The translations under genes were made by a program, and so were the position numbers. Positions 14,864 through 17,638 of a DNA stretch of 17,638 nucleotides are shown here, piece after piece. Under the pieces are notes generated by a model. It was not told the origin of the DNA, ran no database searches, and saw only the letters and a program-made list of their open reading frames with translations. How positions within the stretch are numbered: the stretch's first letter is position 1; every line of letters begins with the position of its first letter. The DNA comes from Phelpsiimicrobium sp043802125 (GTDB lineage: Bacteria; Omnitrophota; Gorgyraeia; Velamenicoccales; Velamenicoccaceae), in assembly GCA_043802125.1 (NCBI GenBank), contig JAZDLG010000059.1:1-17638 (forward strand), given 5' to 3'.

Positions 14864-15793
14864 ATGAAAATAGTCATCGTCGGCCCTGGCGCTATAGGGC
14901 TTTTGTTCGCCGGGTTATTCTCAAGGTCTAAAGAAGATATATGGATATTGGACAAAGACACCCAGCGCGCCGCGCGTCTTAAGAAAAATGGCATAAAAAT
15001 AGAAGGCCTGACTTCTTTAAACATACAGGATCCAAAAGTAACAAGCGACCCCAAAGAAGTATCTGACAGCGATTTTTGGTTCATCTGCGTAAAATCCTAC
15101 GATACCAAGAACGTCATAAAAGATATTTCTGATCATGTATCTCCTAAGGCTTTTGTCGTCTCGCTTCAGAACGGCGCAGGCAATGTAGAGTTACTCTCCG
15201 AGAAATTAGGCTCAAGAAAGGTCTTAGCGTGCGTGACTAACATGGGCGCAACTTTGCTTAAAGAAGGCTTAGTCAGGCATGCCGGCGAAGGCGATACGAT
15301 CATCGGCAGGCTTGACGCCGCTACAGGCGTTGAATTAAGGGATCTGCGCGAACTATTTTTGCGGTCTAAGGTGTTGATAAAGGTCTCAAAAGATGTCAAA
15401 AGCATTCTATGGTCAAAGTTGGTTTTGAATGTGGGTATCAACGCGCTTTCCGCTGTCACGCGGCTTAATAACGGAAGGCTTATCCAATTTGAAGGGGCCC
15501 GTAAAATATTAAGAGAGGCCATTACCGAAGCGGTCAGGGTGGCTAAAAGAAAGCGGATCAAGCTTATTTATGACGATGCCTTGGCAAAGGCCGAATCTGT
15601 TTGCGAAGCCACGGAAAACAACATATCAAGCATGCTTCAGGATGTCCTGAATAAAAAGAAAACTGAGATTGATTTTCTTAACGGCGCCATTGTCAGGCAG
15701 GGAGACAGCCTCGGCGTTAAGACGCCTGTCAACGCGTTCCTTGTGGATCTGATCAAGACCATTGAATCAAGCTACGCTTATCAAGTTTCATGA
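14864..15793 (+). CDS. panE: 2-dehydropantoate 2-reductase (ketopantoate reductase) family
   Basis: A 309-aa two-domain oxidoreductase. The expected reaction is NAD(P)H-dependent reduction of 2-dehydropantoate to pantoate for coenzyme A synthesis. The Rossmann domain has GPGAIG (7-12) and VKSYDT, followed by LQNGAGN (101-107). The C-terminal helical domain carries the family's catalytic Lys185 and Asn189 in WSKLVLNVGINALSA, and the conserved NNISSMLQDVLNKKKTEIDFLNG. The length is typical. Strand 2 of the Rossmann fold ends in Asp30 (ILDKD) rather than Arg/Lys, which hints at NADH rather than NADPH use. The start ATG 14864 follows AAAAGGGGAAG by 7 nt. Other pantothenate genes are not in the window. 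Some family members are not true PanE, so the substrate is probable rather than proven. Confidence 0.88.
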   Translation: MKIVIVGPGAIGLLFAGLFSRSKEDIWILDKDTQRAARLKKNGIKIEGLTSLNIQDPKVTSDPKEVSDSDFWFICVKSYDTKNVIKDISDHVSPKAFVVSLQNGAGNVELLSEKLGSRKVLACVTNMGATLLKEGLVRHAGEGDTIIGRLDAATGVELRDLRELFLRSKVLIKVSKDVKSILWSKLVLNVGINALSAVTRLNNGRLIQFEGARKILREAITEAVRVAKRKRIKLIYDDALAKAESVCEATENNISSMLQDVLNKKKTEIDFLNGAIVRQGDSLGVKTPVNAFLVDLIKTIESSYAYQVS

Positions 15794-15812
15794 TTAACAC
15801 AGAAAGTGTATA

Positions 15813-15838
15813 CTTGCTCAATTCCATTATGGGCAAGG
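15813..15838 (+). other. Small inverted repeat between panE and the coiled-coil gene
   Basis: CTTGCTCA (15813-15820) can pair with TGGGCAAG (about 15830-15837, one G:T pair), with a nine-base AT-rich loop. No T-run follows, so it is not a standard terminator. It lies in the 62-nt gap after panE, just before the ribosome site GGGGGAAA of the next gene, and could be a weak operator or RNA hairpin. Chance is a real alternative. Confidence 0.25.
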
Positions 15839-15855
15839 TATAACGGGGGAAATAT

Positions 15856-16710
15856 ATGGAAATATTGATTATTTTATTATTGTTTGGATTTTTAGCTTTA
15901 GTGGGTTTTATTTTTAAATTTACCACTGATGACTCAAAACAGCAGAAAGATGTTGAAGATGCCAAGGTGCGGCATATCGCGGACCTTGAGTCTGAGATGG
16001 GCCGCAAAGACGTTGAGATGAAAAAAATGATGGAAGAGCGTCAGAGGCTGGAAGATGAATTTTTCAAAGCCAGGGATGAATCCTCTGTTTTTAAAAAAGA
16101 CAATGCTGAATTGACGGCCAAGTTAAAACAGCTTGAAAGATCAAAAGATGAGCTAAAACAGAAAGATGTCATGCTTGCGCAGGAGACTGTGGCGCGGCAG
16201 AAATTGCAGGGCGAGCTATCCCTTATGGAATCCGAATTGGAAAAAACCACGGAGATGTATGAGGGCTTGAAACTCCAGTTTAACGAGATAGAGGCAGAGC
16301 TCCAGAAGGCGCACGAGCCGCCTAAAAAAGTAGAAGCTCCAAAACCTGAACCGCCAAAAACAGAGGAGCCAAAACCTGAGCCGCTCAAGGTGGAGCAGCC
16401 AAAACCTTCTTTTCCTAATGTTGAGCCGCCAAAATCCGAGGCGGCTAACGCTGAGGCTCCTAAAGTAGAAGTAACTAAGATTGAGATCAAAAAAGATGTA
16501 CCCAGCGATACGGATTTTTTGAAAGCAGGGCCTGCTAAGAAAACAGACGAGCCTATGCCCGGCGCGATCCAGGAAGGCGCTTTTAAGCTTACGAATATCA
16601 ATAAACCGTCTAATCCTCCCAAGCCTCAGGATAAGGATAAGCAAAAATCCAAAAGAGAGACCCTTATCCCGGGTTTCCAGCCTAAGGAACATCCTGAACC
16701 GCCCGCTTGA
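15856..16710 (+). CDS. Membrane-anchored coiled-coil protein with PK-rich repeats, function unknown
   Basis: I do not recognise a family for this 284-aa protein. It starts with one very hydrophobic helix (residues 2-21, EILIILLLFGFLALVGFIF), likely a membrane anchor or uncleaved signal anchor. Residues about 25-152 are highly charged with heptad-like leucine and methionine spacing (coiled coil). From 154 to about 205 there are repeats of about ten residues of the type EPPK-x-E-x-PKP, then a disordered Lys/Pro-rich tail ending PGFQPKEHPEPPA. The start ATG 15856 follows GGGGGAAA. The plan resembles cell-envelope or filament-scaffold proteins, where a PK-rich stretch spans a gap and a coiled coil gives oligomerisation. 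It lies 8 nt before a UvrD-type helicase gene, but that need not be functional. Composition matches the neighbours. Confidence 0.8.
   Translation: MEILIILLLFGFLALVGFIFKFTTDDSKQQKDVEDAKVRHIADLESEMGRKDVEMKKMMEERQRLEDEFFKARDESSVFKKDNAELTAKLKQLERSKDELKQKDVMLAQETVARQKLQGELSLMESELEKTTEMYEGLKLQFNEIEAELQKAHEPPKKVEAPKPEPPKTEEPKPEPLKVEQPKPSFPNVEPPKSEAANAEAPKVEVTKIEIKKDVPSDTDFLKAGPAKKTDEPMPGAIQEGAFKLTNINKPSNPPKPQDKDKQKSKRETLIPGFQPKEHPEPPA
16315..16470 (+). repeat. In-frame PK-rich tandem repeats inside the coiled-coil gene
   Basis: About five degenerate units of 9-11 codons encode EPPKKVEAPKP, EPPKTEEPKP, EPLKVEQPKP and two decayed units ending APKVEV. The DNA repeats GAGCCAAAACCTGAGCCG-like words, which suggests recent expansion by slippage or unequal exchange. 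Proline/lysine repeats of this kind form extended rods in envelope proteins. Confidence 0.7.
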
Positions 16711-16718
16711 TAATTGAC

Positions 16719-17638
16719 ATGAAAAAGCTAAACTCCGACGATCTAAAGCAGATGCTGAATCCTTCTCAATGGGATGCTGTCACAACCATAGACGGCCCTC
16801 TTTTGGTCGTCGCGGGCGCAGGGACCGGAAAAACGCGCGTCATTGAATACAGGTGTTTATATATGATCCAGCACGGCATCGCTCCGGAAGATATTCTGCT
16901 TCTTACTTTTACAAGGAAGGCCGCCTCAGAGATGCTGGGACGCGCTTCATTGCATGACCCTAAGTGCCGAAAGATAGAAGGCGGCACGTTCCACTCCTTT
17001 GCTTATCGTATTATAAAAAAATACAAAAATGTGCTTGGGCTGGCTGAACAAGTCTCATTTATTGATGAGTCAGACAGCGCCGATGCTGTTCATCTGTTGG
17101 CTGCCAGGGCCGGATATCTGGAGGATAAGACGCGCTTTCCCAAAAAGGATACTCTCCGCGGTATTTTAAGCATGAGCATCAACCGGCACCAGAGTATCAG
17201 GGATGTCCTGGCCAAAGATTATCCTCACTTCTTACAGCTATCAGCCCATCTTGAGGACCTGCAAAAGAAATACCAGGAATACAAGATCGCGCGCAACCTT
17301 ATTGATTTTGACGATATGCTGATATATCTGAAATTCCTTTTAGAAGACTCAGGCGTCAATAGCAAGGTCTCGCAACAATTCAAGTACATCATGGTTGACG
17401 AATACCAGGATACAAATAAGGTCCAGGCGGATATCGTCTATAGCCTGGCAAAAAAGCATCATAACTGCATGGTCGTAGGCGACGATACGCAGAGCATCTA
17501 TAGTTTCAGGGGCGCCTATTATAAAAACATGTTTGATTTTCCCAAAATGCTGCCTGACACAAAGATCGTCAAGCTTGAGTATAATTACCGAAGCACTCAG
17601 CCTATACTTGATGTGGCTAACGCTGTCATTGAAGGCGA
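16719..17638 (+). CDS. uvrD: UvrD/PcrA-type superfamily 1 DNA helicase, N-terminal part (3' end outside the window)
   Basis: The open frame from ATG 16719 runs to the window end (306 codons) and encodes the first part of a 3'-5' SF1A helicase used in excision repair, mismatch repair or replication-fork clearing. The Q motif is LNPSQWDAV (13-21) and motif I is GAGTGKT (33-39). Motif Ia is LLLTFTRKAASEM and Ib GGTFHSFAYR. Motif II is VDEYQDTN with D227-E228, motif III is GDDTQSIYSFRGA, and the start of motif IV (LEYNYRST) is present. There is no recognisable Shine-Dalgarno sequence; the start is 8 nt after the previous stop, so coupling is likely. UvrD, PcrA and Rep cannot be told apart without the C-terminal half. 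Confidence 0.94.
   Translation, partial: MKKLNSDDLKQMLNPSQWDAVTTIDGPLLVVAGAGTGKTRVIEYRCLYMIQHGIAPEDILLLTFTRKAASEMLGRASLHDPKCRKIEGGTFHSFAYRIIKKYKNVLGLAEQVSFIDESDSADAVHLLAARAGYLEDKTRFPKKDTLRGILSMSINRHQSIRDVLAKDYPHFLQLSAHLEDLQKKYQEYKIARNLIDFDDMLIYLKFLLEDSGVNSKVSQQFKYIMVDEYQDTNKVQADIVYSLAKKHHNCMVVGDDTQSIYSFRGAYYKNMFDFPKMLPDTKIVKLEYNYRSTQPILDVANAVIEG

Noticed and set aside
15814..15844. Promoter-like TTGCTC / TATAAC before the coiled-coil gene
   Set aside because: A 3/6 match at -35 with a 19-nt spacer, and the start would remove the ribosome site. Chance match in AT-rich DNA.
16041..16692. Two minus-strand open frames (193 and 158 codons) opposite the coiled-coil gene
   Set aside because: They mirror the biased Lys/Glu/Pro codons of the plus-strand gene (giving Ser/Phe/Gly- or Arg/Leu/Phe-rich products); low complexity and no start signal.
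1..17638. CRISPR array, tRNA/rRNA genes, insertion sequences, toxin-antitoxin or defence genes
   Set aside because: Looked for regular spaced repeats, cloverleaf-type segments, transposase motifs and small paired genes; none were found. The gaps are all under 200 nt.

Overview
All 17 protein genes in this 17.6 kb window lie on the plus strand, densely packed and often overlapping. They look like chromosomal housekeeping genes of a free-living-type bacterium of moderate GC, with GTG and TTG starts used alongside ATG. No mobile element, phage gene, CRISPR array, rRNA or tRNA was recognised. The mix (CBS-less GuaB3-type IMP dehydrogenase, LysM lipoprotein, short 7TM-HD protein, YbeY with a non-canonical third metal ligand, and a coiled-coil/PK-repeat membrane protein) suggests an uncultivated lineage near the PVC group, such as Omnitrophota. 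That placement is inference from gene style, not from a marker tree.

Layout. 1-373: the 3' end of groEL and a strong intrinsic terminator. 374-495: a palindromic repeat and a possible weak promoter. 496-2458: a stand-alone tandem receiver protein, then guaB3. 2459-2595: an inverted copy of the same palindrome and a second palindrome of related design. 2596-7621: guaA, then dnaE. 7666-9443: HU, a cold-shock protein and hisS. 9437-10834: aspS, overlapping hisS. 10831-14821: LysM lipoprotein, phoH, 7TM-HD hydrolase, ybeY and recO, each coupled to the next by overlap or very short spacing. 14829-15793: panE behind a plausible sigma-70 promoter. 15856-16710: a membrane-anchored coiled-coil protein with PK-rich repeats. 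16719-17638: the first 306 codons of a UvrD/PcrA-type helicase, cut by the window end.

How the genes work together. GuaB3 and GuaA would be consecutive steps of GMP synthesis (IMP to XMP to GMP). DnaE, RecO and UvrD cover replication and repair, and HU is the chromatin protein. HisRS and AspRS charge tRNA. PhoH and YbeY are the classical pair linked to 16S rRNA maturation and ribosome quality control, with the 7TM-HD (c-di-AMP phosphodiesterase family) gene between them as in many Gram-positive and other genomes.

I see no convincing undescribed multi-gene system. The points most worth a second look are: an inverted pair of palindromic elements differing by exactly one 17-nt hairpin module; a bacterial-type AspRS that cleanly lacks the GAD insertion domain; a 7TM-HD protein without its extracellular domain; GuaB3 placed directly before guaA; and a YbeY with Asp in place of the third metal-binding His.
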